The translations under genes and the position numbers were made by a program. From contig NZ_RCHV01000002.1 in NCBI RefSeq assembly GCF_003665095.1, forward strand, positions 3,823,501-3,887,500: a stretch of 64,000 nucleotides of DNA. Direction: 5' to 3'. The notes beneath the pieces were generated by a model, which was not told the DNA's origin, made no database searches, and saw only the letters and a program-made list of their open reading frames with translations. Below are positions 44,123 through 52,766 of the stretch, one piece after another (the stretch's first letter is position 1; every line of letters begins with the position of its first letter). The stretch comes from Streptomyces sp. Z26 (GTDB taxonomy: Bacteria > Actinomycetota > Actinomycetes > Streptomycetales > Streptomycetaceae).

Positions 44123-45649
44123 TCAGCGCCGGAGGCGGCGGCGCGGTCGTTCCACGACGGGCACCCCGCCGGGCGGCGTGCCCGGGTCGGTCGGCGCCGC
44201 CTCCGGCAGCCACAGCACCGCCACCGCGCCGGTACGGGCGCCGGGCACGCCGCCCGTGTCGGGCCCGGGTACGCGGGCCGGGCGCCCCGCGTCCGCCCCC
44301 TCGTTCCCGCCCGGCCCGGCCTGGCTCTCGTCCCGCCCGCGCTGCCCGTCCGGCCCGTCCGCCGCCTCCGCGCCGCCCGCGCCCGCCGCCACCGCGCCCG
44401 TGCTGCCCGTACCGTCCGGCGGCCCCTGCCAACTCGGCTCGCCCGGACCGGCGTTGCGGAACGTCAGCCGCGCCCCCAGCACCCGCGCCTGCCCCGCCGC
44501 GATCGTCAGCCCCAGCCCGTGCCCCGGCCGCGAACGGTCGTCGCTGCCCGTACGGAACCGCCGTACCCCGTCCGCCAGCAGCCCCACCGGGAAGCCCGGC
44601 CCGTGGTCGCGTACGCGGATACGCCGCCCGTCCACCGTCACCACGACCGGCGGTCGACCGTGCCGGGCGGCGTTCGCGAGGAGGTTGCCCAGGATGCGTT
44701 CCAGCCGCCGCGGGTCGGTGACCAGCCGCGCGTTCCGCGCGATCTGCACCTCCGCGTCCGGGTCCACGACCGCCACGCGCCGCCGGATGAACTCGCCGAG
44801 GTCCACCTCCTGCAACTCCGCCCGCTCCCGCGCCCCGTCCAGCCGCGCCACCTCCAGCACGTCCTCGACGAGCTGCCGCAGCACCTGCGCCCGGTCCCGT
44901 ACCAGCTCCGTGGGCCGCCCGTCCGGCAGCAGCTCGGCCGCCGTGAGCAGGCCCGTCACCGGGGTGCGCAGCTCGTGCGCGATGTCCGCGGTGACCCGGC
45001 GTTCGGCCTCCAGCCGGGCCTGGAGGGCGTCGGCCATGCCGTCGACGGCGTCCGCGAGTTCGTCCGTCTCGTCGCGTACGCGCACCCGGCCGCCGATCGC
45101 GTCCCGCACCCGTACGCTCGTGTCGCCGCTCGCCACCTCGCTCGCCGCGTCCGCCGTCATCCGCAGCCGCCGCGACAGCTGGCCGCCGACGAGCACCCCC
45201 AGCGCGCAGCCGCCGAACACGACGGACAGCGAACCGATCAGCAGCGACCGGTCCAGGTCCGCGAGCACCGCGAAACGGTCCGAGAAGCGCGTACGGAGCG
45301 ACAGCACCCGGTCGTCCGGCAGCGGCGTCGCGGCCCACACGACGGGCGCCCCGTGCGGCGCCTCCTCCAGGTACGTGACGCGCCGACCCGACAGGGCCGC
45401 CTCGCGCAGCGCGGACGGCAGTTCGGGGTCGTCGATCTTCGCGCCGAACGGCACCTGCCCCGTCGAGTCGTAGATCCGGCTCGCGTACTGGAGGCGCTCG
45501 TCCTGCACGTCACGGCTGCTGTTCTGCATGGTGCTGCGCGCGGCGTTGTGCACGACGAGGCTGAGGGCGACCGCCACCAGGGCGCTGACCAGCGCGATGG
45601 CGGCGCTCAGCTTCCAACGGAGGCCGGTGCGGAGGGAGATGCGCTTCAC
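44123..45649 (-). CDS. cseC: CseC sensor histidine kinase of the SigE cell-wall stress system
   Basis: A 508-residue membrane kinase that senses cell-envelope damage and phosphorylates CseB. Membrane helices near 13-34 and 136-157 flank an extracellular domain; HAMP follows. Phosphoacceptor H225 in DIAHELRTP, N-box ERILGNLLANAARHG (N322, N326), G1 DHGPGF (348-353) and G2 GHGLGL (376-381). Residues about 398-480 hold a low-complexity Gly/Ala/Pro insert before the final VAVLWLP strand, unusual for a kinase. GTG at 45649; the start region is duplicated just upstream. Confidence 0.92.
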   Translation of the reverse strand: MKRISLRTGLRWKLSAAIALVSALVAVALSLVVHNAARSTMQNSSRDVQDERLQYASRIYDSTGQVPFGAKIDDPELPSALREAALSGRRVTYLEEAPHGAPVVWAATPLPDDRVLSLRTRFSDRFAVLADLDRSLLIGSLSVVFGGCALGVLVGGQLSRRLRMTADAASEVASGDTSVRVRDAIGGRVRVRDETDELADAVDGMADALQARLEAERRVTADIAHELRTPVTGLLTAAELLPDGRPTELVRDRAQVLRQLVEDVLEVARLDGARERAELQEVDLGEFIRRRVAVVDPDAEVQIARNARLVTDPRRLERILGNLLANAARHGRPPVVVTVDGRRIRVRDHGPGFPVGLLADGVRRFRTGSDDRSRPGHGLGLTIAAGQARVLGARLTFRNAGPGEPSWQGPPDGTGSTGAVAAGAGGAEAADGPDGQRGRDESQAGPGGNEGADAGRPARVPGPDTGGVPGARTGAVAVLWLPEAAPTDPGTPPGGVPVVERPRRRLRR

Positions 45650-45789
45650 GGTGGGTGCTTTCGGGGCGGGGCGTCCTGGGGGTACGGGGGGTGGCTCACC
45701 GGGGGGTGGGGGTCAACGGAGGCCGGTGCGGAGGGAGATGCGCTTCACGGTGGGTGCTTTCGGGACAGGGCGTCCTGGGGGTACGGGGG
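45615..45789. repeat. Tandem duplication of the cseC start region (99-bp period)
   Basis: The segment 45615-45690 recurs at 45714-45789, with 74 of 76 positions identical and a repeat period of 99 bp. Each copy includes the GTG start, the first eleven cseC codons and the upstream leader. In the second copy (GTG at 45748) translation would read VKRISLRTGLR and stop at a TGA (45713-45715). This leaves a 12-codon decoy frame between cseB and cseC. Confidence 0.9.
45713..45748 (-). pseudogene. Abortive 11-residue duplicate of the cseC N-terminus
   Basis: GTG at 45748 begins VKRISLRTGLR, identical to CseC residues 1-11, then meets TGA. It arises from the 99-bp tandem duplication. It could be a silent relic or affect ribosome access to the true cseC start 64 bp downstream. 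Confidence 0.7.
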
Positions 45790-45893
45790 TGTGGCGGAGG
45801 TCGGCGGCTTCCCGGCGGTGGCGTTCCCGTGGCGGCGTACCGGCGCGGGCCCGGGGCGGACCGGCCACCCGGGCCGAAGCCCGGCCGCCCCGC

Positions 45894-46661
45894 CTACCCC
45901 CGCAGCTTGTAGCCGAAGCCGCGGACCGTCTCGATCCGGTCCTGGCCGATCTTGCCGCGCAGCCGCTGCACGTGGACGTCCACGACGCGCGTGTCACCGC
46001 CCCAGCCGTAGTCCCACACGCGTTCCAGCAGCCGGTCGCGGGAGAGCACCGTGCCGGGGGCCGAGGAGAACTCCAGGAGCAGCCGCATCTCGGTCGGTGT
46101 CAGGGACACGAGGCGGCCCGCGCTGCGGACCTCCATCCCCTCCGTATCGACTTCCAGTTCGCCGAAGCGCAGGACCTCGCCGCCACCCGGCGGCCGGTCC
46201 TGGCCGCCGTCGCCGTACCCGCCCTGCCCGCCGTGGGCACCGCCGTGCCCGCCGTTCGGCCCGTACGCGCCGCCCATGCCCTGCCCGCTCGCGTGCCCGA
46301 AGCGGCGCAGCACCGCGCGGATACGGGCGACGAGCACCGCGCCGTCGAACGGCTTCGTCACGTAGTCGTCCGCCCCGGCCTCCAGGCCGAGCACCACGTC
46401 GATGCTGTCCGCGCGCGCGGACAGCATGATCACGGGGACGGTGGACGCGTCCCTGATGCGTCGGCACAGGCTGACGCCGTCGAGCCCCGGCACCATCACG
46501 TCCAGCAGCGCGATGTCCGGCTGGTCCGCGCGGAACGCCTCCAGCCCGGCCAGCCCGTCGCCGACGGCCGTGACGGCGTACCCGTCGCGTTCCAGCGCCA
46601 GCTGCGTCGCCTCCCGGATGACGTCGTCGTCCTCGACGAACAGCACGTGTGTCTCGGCCAT
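45894..46661 (-). CDS. cseB: CseB response regulator
   Basis: A 255-residue OmpR-family regulator that, when phosphorylated by CseC, activates sigE. Receiver with acidic pocket VEDDD and D54 (ALLDVMVPGLDG), KPFDGAVL lysine; winged-helix domain LTPTEMRLLLEFSSAPGTVLSRDRLLERVWDYGWGGDTRVVDVHVQRLRGKIG...FGYKL. A long Gly/His/Asp-rich insert (about residues 124-165) links the domains, much longer than usual. ATG at 46661; cseA lies just upstream. Confidence 0.93.
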   Translation of the reverse strand: MAETHVLFVEDDDVIREATQLALERDGYAVTAVGDGLAGLEAFRADQPDIALLDVMVPGLDGVSLCRRIRDASTVPVIMLSARADSIDVVLGLEAGADDYVTKPFDGAVLVARIRAVLRRFGHASGQGMGGAYGPNGGHGGAHGGQGGYGDGGQDRPPGGGEVLRFGELEVDTEGMEVRSAGRLVSLTPTEMRLLLEFSSAPGTVLSRDRLLERVWDYGWGGDTRVVDVHVQRLRGKIGQDRIETVRGFGYKLRG

Positions 46662-46672
46662 GCCCGCCTGTC

Positions 46673-47575
46673 TCACTCCTCCCACCTCCACGGCTCCGCG
46701 GTCGACGGTACGGGCGGTCCGGTGTCGCCGCCCCCGCTGCCGCCGTCCGCGCTCTCGGCCTCGACACCGCCGTCGTCGCCGTCCCCGTCCCCGTCGCTCG
46801 TCCTGCGGCCGACCTCCCGGAAGACGTCGTCCTGCCAGGCGTACGTGATGACGTCGCGCCCGGAGGGGCAGCACAGCGGCTCGTCGCCGACGTACACGTC
46901 GCGGGTGACCACCAGCATGCCGTCCTGGAAGACGGCGGAGACGGGCGGCTGTTCGGCCGCGAAGACGTTGACGAGGGCGCCGTTGGTGCTGCGCCGGTAG
47001 ACGTACGCGCCGACGCCGACGCTGTCCGAGCAGGACGTCACGTTGACGACGACGTCGGCCTGTTCGCCGCTGGTGGCGCGGGCGAAGTCCATGCCGACCG
47101 GGTACTCGTCCTCGACGCACGGCTTCAGGCCGCGCTTCACGTGGCTGCTGACCTTCGGGTCGCGTTTGATGACGGAGACGACCTCCGTCTCGCTGACCTC
47201 TCGCACCTCGCCGCTCTCGGAGTACGAGGCCGTGCCGTCGCCGACGACCTCGGGCTCGCGTTCCGGTTCCGGTTCCGTTTCCCGTTCCGGCGCGGTCCGC
47301 GACGGGCTGTCGTGGTCTTCCGGCGGGTCGCTGGACGGCGTCGTGCGTACGGGCGCGGTGTGCGTCGCCGTGCCCTCGACCCGTACGCCCCCGGCGGTCG
47401 TGCCGCACGCCGTGAGGCCGGTGAGGAGGAGGGCGGCCAGCGCCGCGACCCCCGCGTACGCGCGCCTGCCGCCCGCCGCCCGCGCGCGCCCCGTACGTCC
47501 CGCTTCCCCGTCCCCGTCCCCGTTCCCGCCCCCGAGGTCACCGCTCCCGGCGGTGCCCGCCGTCAGGCGGCGCAC
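46673..47575 (-). CDS. cseA: CseA lipoprotein, negative modulator of the SigE system
   Basis: A 300-residue lipoprotein between sigE and cseB. After an unusually long n-region (about 40 residues) a hydrophobic stretch ends at the lipobox LLTGLTAC. A Glu/Pro-rich linker (ERETEPEPEREPE) precedes a globular extracytoplasmic domain (YPVGMDFARATSGEQADVVVNVTSC...VYVGDEPLCCPSGRDVITYAW). GTG at 47575 lies inside the sigE 3' end (13-bp overlap), as expected for the sigE-cseA operon. In S. coelicolor CseA dampens SigE induction; homology here is by position and domain type rather than strong motifs. Confidence 0.8.
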   Translation of the reverse strand: MRRLTAGTAGSGDLGGGNGDGDGEAGRTGRARAAGGRRAYAGVAALAALLLTGLTACGTTAGGVRVEGTATHTAPVRTTPSSDPPEDHDSPSRTAPERETEPEPEREPEVVGDGTASYSESGEVREVSETEVVSVIKRDPKVSSHVKRGLKPCVEDEYPVGMDFARATSGEQADVVVNVTSCSDSVGVGAYVYRRSTNGALVNVFAAEQPPVSAVFQDGMLVVTRDVYVGDEPLCCPSGRDVITYAWQDDVFREVGRRTSDGDGDGDDGGVEAESADGGSGGGDTGPPVPSTAEPWRWEE

Positions 47576-48072
47576 TCCGCGGACCTCCGCCGGAGTTCCT
47601 CGCGCATGCGCGCCAGCGAACGGTGCAGCGTGCTCTTGACCGTGCCGGGCGACATGCCCAGCGCTCGTGCCGTCTCCACGGTGCTCATCTGCTCCCAGTG
47701 CCGCAGGACGACCACCCGCTGCTGCTTGGGCGCCAGGGTGCCCAGCACCTCCATCAGCAGCTCGCGGTCCGCCCGCTGGTCCGCCCCGTCGTCGACACTC
47801 GCCACGTCGGGCAGGTGCTCCGTCGGCACCTCCTGGAGCCGCCGGGTGCGCCACCACTCCGTACGCGTGTTGATCATCACGCGCCGCAGGTAGGCGTCGG
47901 CAAGGGACTTGTCCGCTATTCCGTCCCAGCGACCATACGTGCGGACCAGGGCCGTCTGCAGCAGATCCTGCGCCTCCATGGGGTCCGTCACCAGGCGGCG
48001 CGCGCTGCGCAGCAGGGCGTCCTGCCGGGTACGCACGTACTCCTCGAAGTCCAGAACCTCTGCCGCGGCCAT
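47563..48072 (-). CDS. sigE: ECF RNA polymerase sigma factor SigE
   Basis: A 169-residue ECF sigma (SigE type) directing cell-envelope stress genes. Region 2: LRSARRLVTDPMEAQDLLQTALVRTYGRWDGI...AYLRRVMINTRTEWWRTRR. Region 4: LAPKQQRVVVLRHWEQMSTVETARALGMSPGTVKSTLHRSLARMRE. The order sigE-cseA-cseB-cseC matches the known S. coelicolor system, in which CseB controls sigE. No anti-sigma factor is adjacent, consistent with promoter-level control. ATG at 48072, ribosome site GGGGAGG. Confidence 0.95.
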   Translation of the reverse strand: MAAAEVLDFEEYVRTRQDALLRSARRLVTDPMEAQDLLQTALVRTYGRWDGIADKSLADAYLRRVMINTRTEWWRTRRLQEVPTEHLPDVASVDDGADQRADRELLMEVLGTLAPKQQRVVVLRHWEQMSTVETARALGMSPGTVKSTLHRSLARMREELRRRSAECAA

Positions 48073-48300
48073 GTCTGCCTCCCCGTTCTGCGACGTCGAC
48101 GCGTTCGCGATACGTCCCAGAACCTAGGCAGCGGGTGTTGCGGGTGCGCCCGCAGTGAACCGACGGGGAGCCTGCGGCTGCCCATCGGTTGTGTAACAGC
48201 CGGGCCGCACCCGCCCCGCGGCCCCCGCCGTACGGTGTCCCGCGCGCGCCGCGGCCACGACGCGCGCGGTCCTCCGTACGTCCTCCGGCGCGGCGCCGGG

Positions 48301-49227
48301 TCAGCCGCGGCTCTGCGGCAGCCGGTACTCGCCGCCCGCCAGCGGCTCCACCAGCCCGTCCGCCACCAACCCGTCCAACGCGCGGGCGCGCTGCACCGGT
48401 TCGTGCCACACGCGGTCCAGGACCGCCTGCGGCACCGGCGTGTGCGACTCCCGCAGCACGGCCAGCAGCCGTCCGCGCACCTGGCGGTCCGTACCGGCGT
48501 ACGTCTGCGTGCGGCGCGGCGGCCCCTCGTACTCCGGGGCGCCCGCTTGCTGCCACGCGCACCGGTCGGCGATCGGGCAGCGCCCGCAGTCCGGCGTACG
48601 CGCCGTGCACACCAGCGCGCCCAGCTCCATCGTGGCGGCGGCCCAGCGGGCGGCGGTCGCGTCGTCCGCCGGTACGAGGGCGCGGGCGAGCTTGCGTTCG
48701 GCGGCGGTCGTGGCGTTCGGCGGGTACTGCCGCCCGTTGACGGCGCGCGCGAACACCCGGCGCACGTTCGTGTCGAGCACCGCGTGCCGCTGCCCGTACG
48801 CGAACGAGGCGACCGCCGCGGCCGTGTACTCGCCGACGCCCGGCAGCGCCAGCAGCTGCGCGTGCCCCTTCGGTACGTCGCCGCCGTGCCGTTCCGTTAT
48901 GGCGGCGGCCGCGCCGTGCAGCCGCAGCGCGCGGCGCGGGTAGCCGAGGCGGCCCCAGGCGCGTACGGCCTCGCCCGACGGCTCGGCCGCCAGGTCGGCG
49001 GGGCGTGGCCAGCGCTCCAGCCACTGCTCGTACACCGGGAGCACGCGGGAGACGGGGGTCTGCTGGAGCATGAACTCGCTCACCATGACCCCCCAGGCGC
49101 CCGCCTCGGGGCGGCGCCAGGGCAGGTCGCGGGCGTGTGCGTCGAACCAGTCGACGACAGGGGCGTGGAGAGCGGTGCGGTCGTGGTCCGGGGCGGCTGT
49201 CGCGGCGTCTTCAGTGGTCGCAGTCAT
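48301..49227 (-). CDS. mutY: Adenine DNA glycosylase (A/G-specific)
   Basis: Removes adenine mispaired with 8-oxoguanine. The 308-residue protein has WGVMVSEFMLQQTPVSRVLPVYEQW, the HhH-GPD segment LLALPGVGEYTAAAVASFAYGQRHAVLDTNVRRVFAR with catalytic aspartate, and the iron-sulfur cluster cysteines CTARTPDCGRCPIADRC (C-x6-C-x2-C-x5-C). It lacks the long C-terminal MutT-like domain of E. coli MutY and instead ends in a winged-helix-like 80 residues (RGRLLAVLRESHTPVPQAVLDRVW). ATG at 49227. Confidence 0.93.
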   Translation of the reverse strand: MTATTEDAATAAPDHDRTALHAPVVDWFDAHARDLPWRRPEAGAWGVMVSEFMLQQTPVSRVLPVYEQWLERWPRPADLAAEPSGEAVRAWGRLGYPRRALRLHGAAAAITERHGGDVPKGHAQLLALPGVGEYTAAAVASFAYGQRHAVLDTNVRRVFARAVNGRQYPPNATTAAERKLARALVPADDATAARWAAATMELGALVCTARTPDCGRCPIADRCAWQQAGAPEYEGPPRRTQTYAGTDRQVRGRLLAVLRESHTPVPQAVLDRVWHEPVQRARALDGLVADGLVEPLAGGEYRLPQSRG

Positions 49228-49493
49228 GGCAGGCACGATCCTGACACGGAGCGTCCCGGGGCCGAAACGACCACGCGGCGCGGAACGCGCGACGTCCCCC
49301 GGGGGAGCGCCGGGGTGGGCCGGACAGCCGTCAGGGGGCGGGGCGGTGCCGGGCGGGCGTACGGTCCTGGGGCGTACGGGCGCACCCGCGCGCCCCGGCC
49401 CCTCTTCCCGACGCCCCGGCCCCCTTCCGGGCGGGTGCGCCGGGGCGGCACGCTGGCCGGGAGGAACGTGAACCAGGGAGCGGGAGAGCCACC

Positions 49494-50204
49494 GTGAACA
49501 TCCGTGTGCTGCTGGCCGACGACGAGGAGACCGTACGGGCGGGGGTGCGGGCGCTCCTCGCCGCCGACCCCGACGTCGAGGTCGTCGCCGAGGCCGCCGA
49601 CGGCCGTACGGCGGTCGAACTGGCCCGCGCCCACCGTCCGGACGTCGCCCTCCTCGCGTTGGGCCTGCCGCGGCTCGACGGGGTCGCCGCCGCCGAGGAG
49701 ATCCTCCGCGCGCGGGACGGCGCGGAGACGGCGGTGGCGCTCCTCGCGGCCTCCGCCGGGGACGCCCGCCTCGGCCGCGCCCTCGGCTGCGGCGCCACCG
49801 GCTTCCTCCTCCGGGACGGCGACGGCGCCCGGGGCAGCGGGGACGGCGGTCCGCACGAACTCCTCGCCGGTATACGGGCGGTGGCCCGCGGCGGCGCCTT
49901 CCTGTCCCCGCGGATCGCCCGGCACGCGCTCGCGGCGGCGGGCGGCGACGAGCGGGACGGCGGCGCGGCGGACGGCGGCCTCTCGCGCGGCGCGCGGGCC
50001 CGCGCCCGTACGGACGGGCTGACCACGCGGCAACGGGAGGTGCTGGCGCTGGTCGCCCGCGGCCTGGCCCCCGCGGACGTCGCCCGCCGCCTGCACCTCG
50101 TGGAGGACGCGGTCCGGGGGCACATGAGCGCGGTCCTGGACCGGCTGGGCGCGGAGAACCGGGTGCAGGCGGCGCTCGTCGCGTACGAGGCGGGCCTGGC
50201 GTGA
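49494..50204 (+). CDS. Aspartate-less (atypical) NarL-type response regulator
   Basis: A 236-residue protein with receiver start NIRVLLADDEETVRAGVRALL and LuxR-type HTH (LTTRQREVLALVARGLAPADVARRLHLVEDAVRGHMSAVLDRL). The phosphorylation site is lost: A55 replaces Asp in VALLALGLPRLDG, and the switch lysine is replaced by Arg (LLRDGD). A Gly/Asp-rich insert near 120-160 joins the domains. It is thus probably not controlled by a kinase, and no kinase is adjacent. GTG at 49494. Confidence 0.87.
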   Translation: MNIRVLLADDEETVRAGVRALLAADPDVEVVAEAADGRTAVELARAHRPDVALLALGLPRLDGVAAAEEILRARDGAETAVALLAASAGDARLGRALGCGATGFLLRDGDGARGSGDGGPHELLAGIRAVARGGAFLSPRIARHALAAAGGDERDGGAADGGLSRGARARARTDGLTTRQREVLALVARGLAPADVARRLHLVEDAVRGHMSAVLDRLGAENRVQAALVAYEAGLA

Positions 50205-50434
50205 GCCGTACGGGTCCGGTGTGCGCCCGTACGGGGGTCGGCGCGGGCGCGTACGGGGGCCCGTACGGCTCGTCCCAACGGCCGCCCGCGCGGCGCGACT
50301 TCGCCGCCCCGGCGGTGAACACCGGCCCCGCCGGGCCCCTCTGGCGCCCCGTCCGTCACATCAATCACAAAAGTCCTGGCCCCGAACGGCGGGTACGTCC
50401 CTGTGCCGGGGACCGCGTCTCGTAAGGTTTCCGC

Positions 50435-51265
50435 GTGGGATCACTGCGCAATCCGATCGGGCCGCTCCCCTCCTCCATCTACTGGCGACGGAGGGCAGTC
50501 GCGGTGGTCATCGTCGCGCTGCTCGCGCTGCTCGCCGTGTGGGCGTTCAGTCTGGGCGGCGGTGACGGCGACGACCGCGGGGACTCCGGCCGCGGCGGGC
50601 CGGACGGCCAGGGGCCGACCGACTCCATCACGCCCGGCCCCACCACGTCCGAACCCCCCAACGACGACCGCCCCGGCGGCCGCGACGAGGTCGACGGCGG
50701 CGCCGGTTCCGGCGGCGGGGGCGACGACGAGGGCGGCGGCGACGAGAAGGACGACGGGGGCGGCGGCGGGTCCGAGGGCGGGGCGGACGGCGGCGCCCTC
50801 TCCGGCTCCGGCGGCAACGTCACCGGCGGCGACGCGATGCCCGCCGGGGACAGCCTGCCGGTCTGCGCGCCCGGCGCGGTCGAGGTGACGCTGACCAGCG
50901 TCAAGAACGATTACGCGCCGGACGAGACGCCCCGCTTCAAGCTGACCGTCAAGAACGGCGGCGGGGACGACTGCCGGATCGACCTCGGCCGTACGGCGAC
51001 CGTCCTCACGATCTCGGACACCGATGACGGCGGCGGCGACCAGGTCTGGTCCTCCGCCGACTGCCCGCCCAGCCGCGCCGCGGCCTACGTGCAGGTGCCC
51101 GCGAAGGGCTCGACCGTCCAGACGCTGGAGTGGAACCGCAAGGCCAGCGAGCCCGAGTGCGGCAAGGCGCCGAGCGGCGCGGTGAAGGCCGGCACGTACC
51201 TGGCGAAGATCGAGGTCGAGGGGCTCCCGGCGAAGCAGGTGTCGCTCAGCCTCACGAAGGACTGA
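50435..51265 (+). CDS. Membrane-anchored exported protein with Gly/Asp-rich linker
   Basis: A 276-residue protein: a cytoplasmic tip, one membrane helix (AVAVVIVALLALLAVWAF, about 21-38), a long low-complexity Gly/Asp/Glu-rich linker (about 42-135) and a C-terminal domain (DSLPVCAPGAVEVTLTSVKNDYAPDETPRFKLTVKNGG...CGKAPSGAVKAGTYLAKIEVEGLPAKQVSLSLTKD). The C-terminal part resembles Ig/DUF4232-like beta sandwiches with disulfide-capable cysteines. Conserved next to disA in streptomycetes, as I recall. Function unknown. GTG at 50435. Confidence 0.78.
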   Translation: MGSLRNPIGPLPSSIYWRRRAVAVVIVALLALLAVWAFSLGGGDGDDRGDSGRGGPDGQGPTDSITPGPTTSEPPNDDRPGGRDEVDGGAGSGGGGDDEGGGDEKDDGGGGGSEGGADGGALSGSGGNVTGGDAMPAGDSLPVCAPGAVEVTLTSVKNDYAPDETPRFKLTVKNGGGDDCRIDLGRTATVLTISDTDDGGGDQVWSSADCPPSRAAAYVQVPAKGSTVQTLEWNRKASEPECGKAPSGAVKAGTYLAKIEVEGLPAKQVSLSLTKD

Positions 51266-51280
51266 GCGAGGGACCGACGG

Positions 51281-51329
51281 CGGGCGGCCGCACGAGCCGT
51301 ACGAGCACCACGGACCGTACGGCCGCCCG
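51281..51329. terminator. Possible bidirectional terminator between two convergent genes
   Basis: CGGGCGGCCG (51281-51290) and CGGCCGCCCG (51320-51329) are perfect inverted repeats between the exported-protein gene and disA. The 29-base loop is long. The motif GTACGGCCGCCCG occurs again at 51343-51355. Confidence 0.4.
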
Positions 51330-51367
51330 GTGCGTACGACCGGTACGGCCGCCCGTACGCCCGCGGG

Positions 51368-52507
51368 TCAGACGTAGCGCTCCAGGATCGACGACTCCGC
51401 GAGCCGCGACAGGCCCTCGCGGACCGAACGGGCCCGCGCCTCGCCCACGCCGTCCACCGTCTGGAGGTCGTCCACGCTCGCCGCGAGCAGCTTCTGCAAC
51501 CCGCCGAAGTGGTCGACCAGCCGGTCGATGACGGTGCCCGGCAGCCGCGGCACCTTCGCCAGCAGCCGGAAGCCACGCGGCGAGACGGCCGAGTCCAGGG
51601 TCTCCGGGCTGCCGGAGTATCCCAACGCCCGCGCCACCGTGGACAGTTCGAGCAGCTCGGTGTGGCTGAGCCGGTCCAGCTCGCCCAGCGCGTCGGAGAC
51701 CGTACGCGAACGGCGGCCCGCCGTGCCCGGCTGCGGCACGTAGTCGCGCGCGACCAGTTCCCGTTCCGGCTCGACGCCCGCGATCAACTCGTCCAGCTGG
51801 AGCGACAGCAGACGGCCGTCGGTGCCCAGCTCGACCACGTACTCCGCGATCTCCGTGGCGATCCGCCGCACCATCTCCAGCCGCTGCGCGACCGCCGTGA
51901 CGTCGCGGACCGTCACCAGGTCCTCGATCTCCAGGGCGGAGAGCGTCCCGGCGACCTCGTCGAGCCGCAGCTTGTAGCGCTCCAGGGTGGCCAGCGCCTG
52001 GTTCGCCCGGGACAGGATCGCCGCCGAGTCCTCCAGGACGCGCCGCTGCCCGTCCACGTACAGCGCGATGAGCCGCATCGACTGGCTGACCGACACCACC
52101 GGGAAGCCGGTCTGGATGGACACGCGCTGCGCCGTACGGTGCCGGGTGCCCGTCTCCTCCGTCGGGATCGACGCGTCGGGCACGAGCTGGACGCCCGCCC
52201 GCACGATCTTGGTGATGTCGTGGTCCAGGACCAGCGCGCCGTCGAGCTTGCACAGCTCGCGCAGGCGGGTCGCGGCGAACTCCACGTTGAGCACGAAACC
52301 GCCGCTGCACAGGGACTCGACGGTCCTGTCGACACCGAGGACGATCAGCCCTCCCGTGTTGCCGCGCAGGATGCGTTCGAGGCCGTCGCGCAGGGCGGTG
52401 CCGGGAGCGACCGCGCTGAGAGAGGCGCGCATCAGGCCGTCGGCGCGGGAACTCCCCTGGTTCCCGCCGGCCCTGCCGGGAGCTGGTGCCCGGTCGTTGG
52501 CTGCCAC
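51368..52507 (-). CDS. disA: DNA integrity scanning protein DisA (diadenylate cyclase)
   Basis: A 379-residue protein that makes cyclic di-AMP and scans DNA for lesions. The DAC domain has DGALVLD (DGA, 89-91) and the ATP-binding RHR (122-124) in TGTRHRTAQRVS. A coiled linker and a C-terminal helix-hairpin-helix domain (LAKVPRLPGTVIDRLVDHFGGLQKLLAASVDDLQTVDGVGEARARSVREGLSRL) complete it. GTG at 52507 follows AAGGAGA. Encoded after radA on the same strand, a conserved pairing whose products interact in other bacteria. Confidence 0.96.
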   Translation of the reverse strand: MAANDRAPAPGRAGGNQGSSRADGLMRASLSAVAPGTALRDGLERILRGNTGGLIVLGVDRTVESLCSGGFVLNVEFAATRLRELCKLDGALVLDHDITKIVRAGVQLVPDASIPTEETGTRHRTAQRVSIQTGFPVVSVSQSMRLIALYVDGQRRVLEDSAAILSRANQALATLERYKLRLDEVAGTLSALEIEDLVTVRDVTAVAQRLEMVRRIATEIAEYVVELGTDGRLLSLQLDELIAGVEPERELVARDYVPQPGTAGRRSRTVSDALGELDRLSHTELLELSTVARALGYSGSPETLDSAVSPRGFRLLAKVPRLPGTVIDRLVDHFGGLQKLLAASVDDLQTVDGVGEARARSVREGLSRLAESSILERYV

Positions 52508-52675
52508 TGCTCTCCTTCGGTCGTGGGTGTGCCTTGTCGGCATCGCGGTTGGCATCGCGTCGTACGCATGTTCTTGACGCGGGACACCGCTGACGGGTGA
52601 GACCGGGGCAAAGTCTACCGGCGGGACCACGCCGTCGTGCGGTCTGCTCCGCACCGACCTGTGTGGGCATCCGGA

Positions 52676-52697
52676 CCGCGTCCCGCGCGGGACGCGG
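52676..52697. repeat. Perfect 22-bp palindrome between radA and disA
   Basis: The bases 52676-52697 equal their own reverse complement (core GTCCCGCGCGGGAC). Located in the 259-bp radA-disA gap. It could be a terminator/attenuator or an operator. Confidence 0.5.
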
Positions 52698-52766
52698 CGC
52701 GGCCCGGACCGCGCCCCGCGGGCCCTCCGGGCGGGTTCCGCGCCGCGGCGGGGCGGTGGCGGCGGG

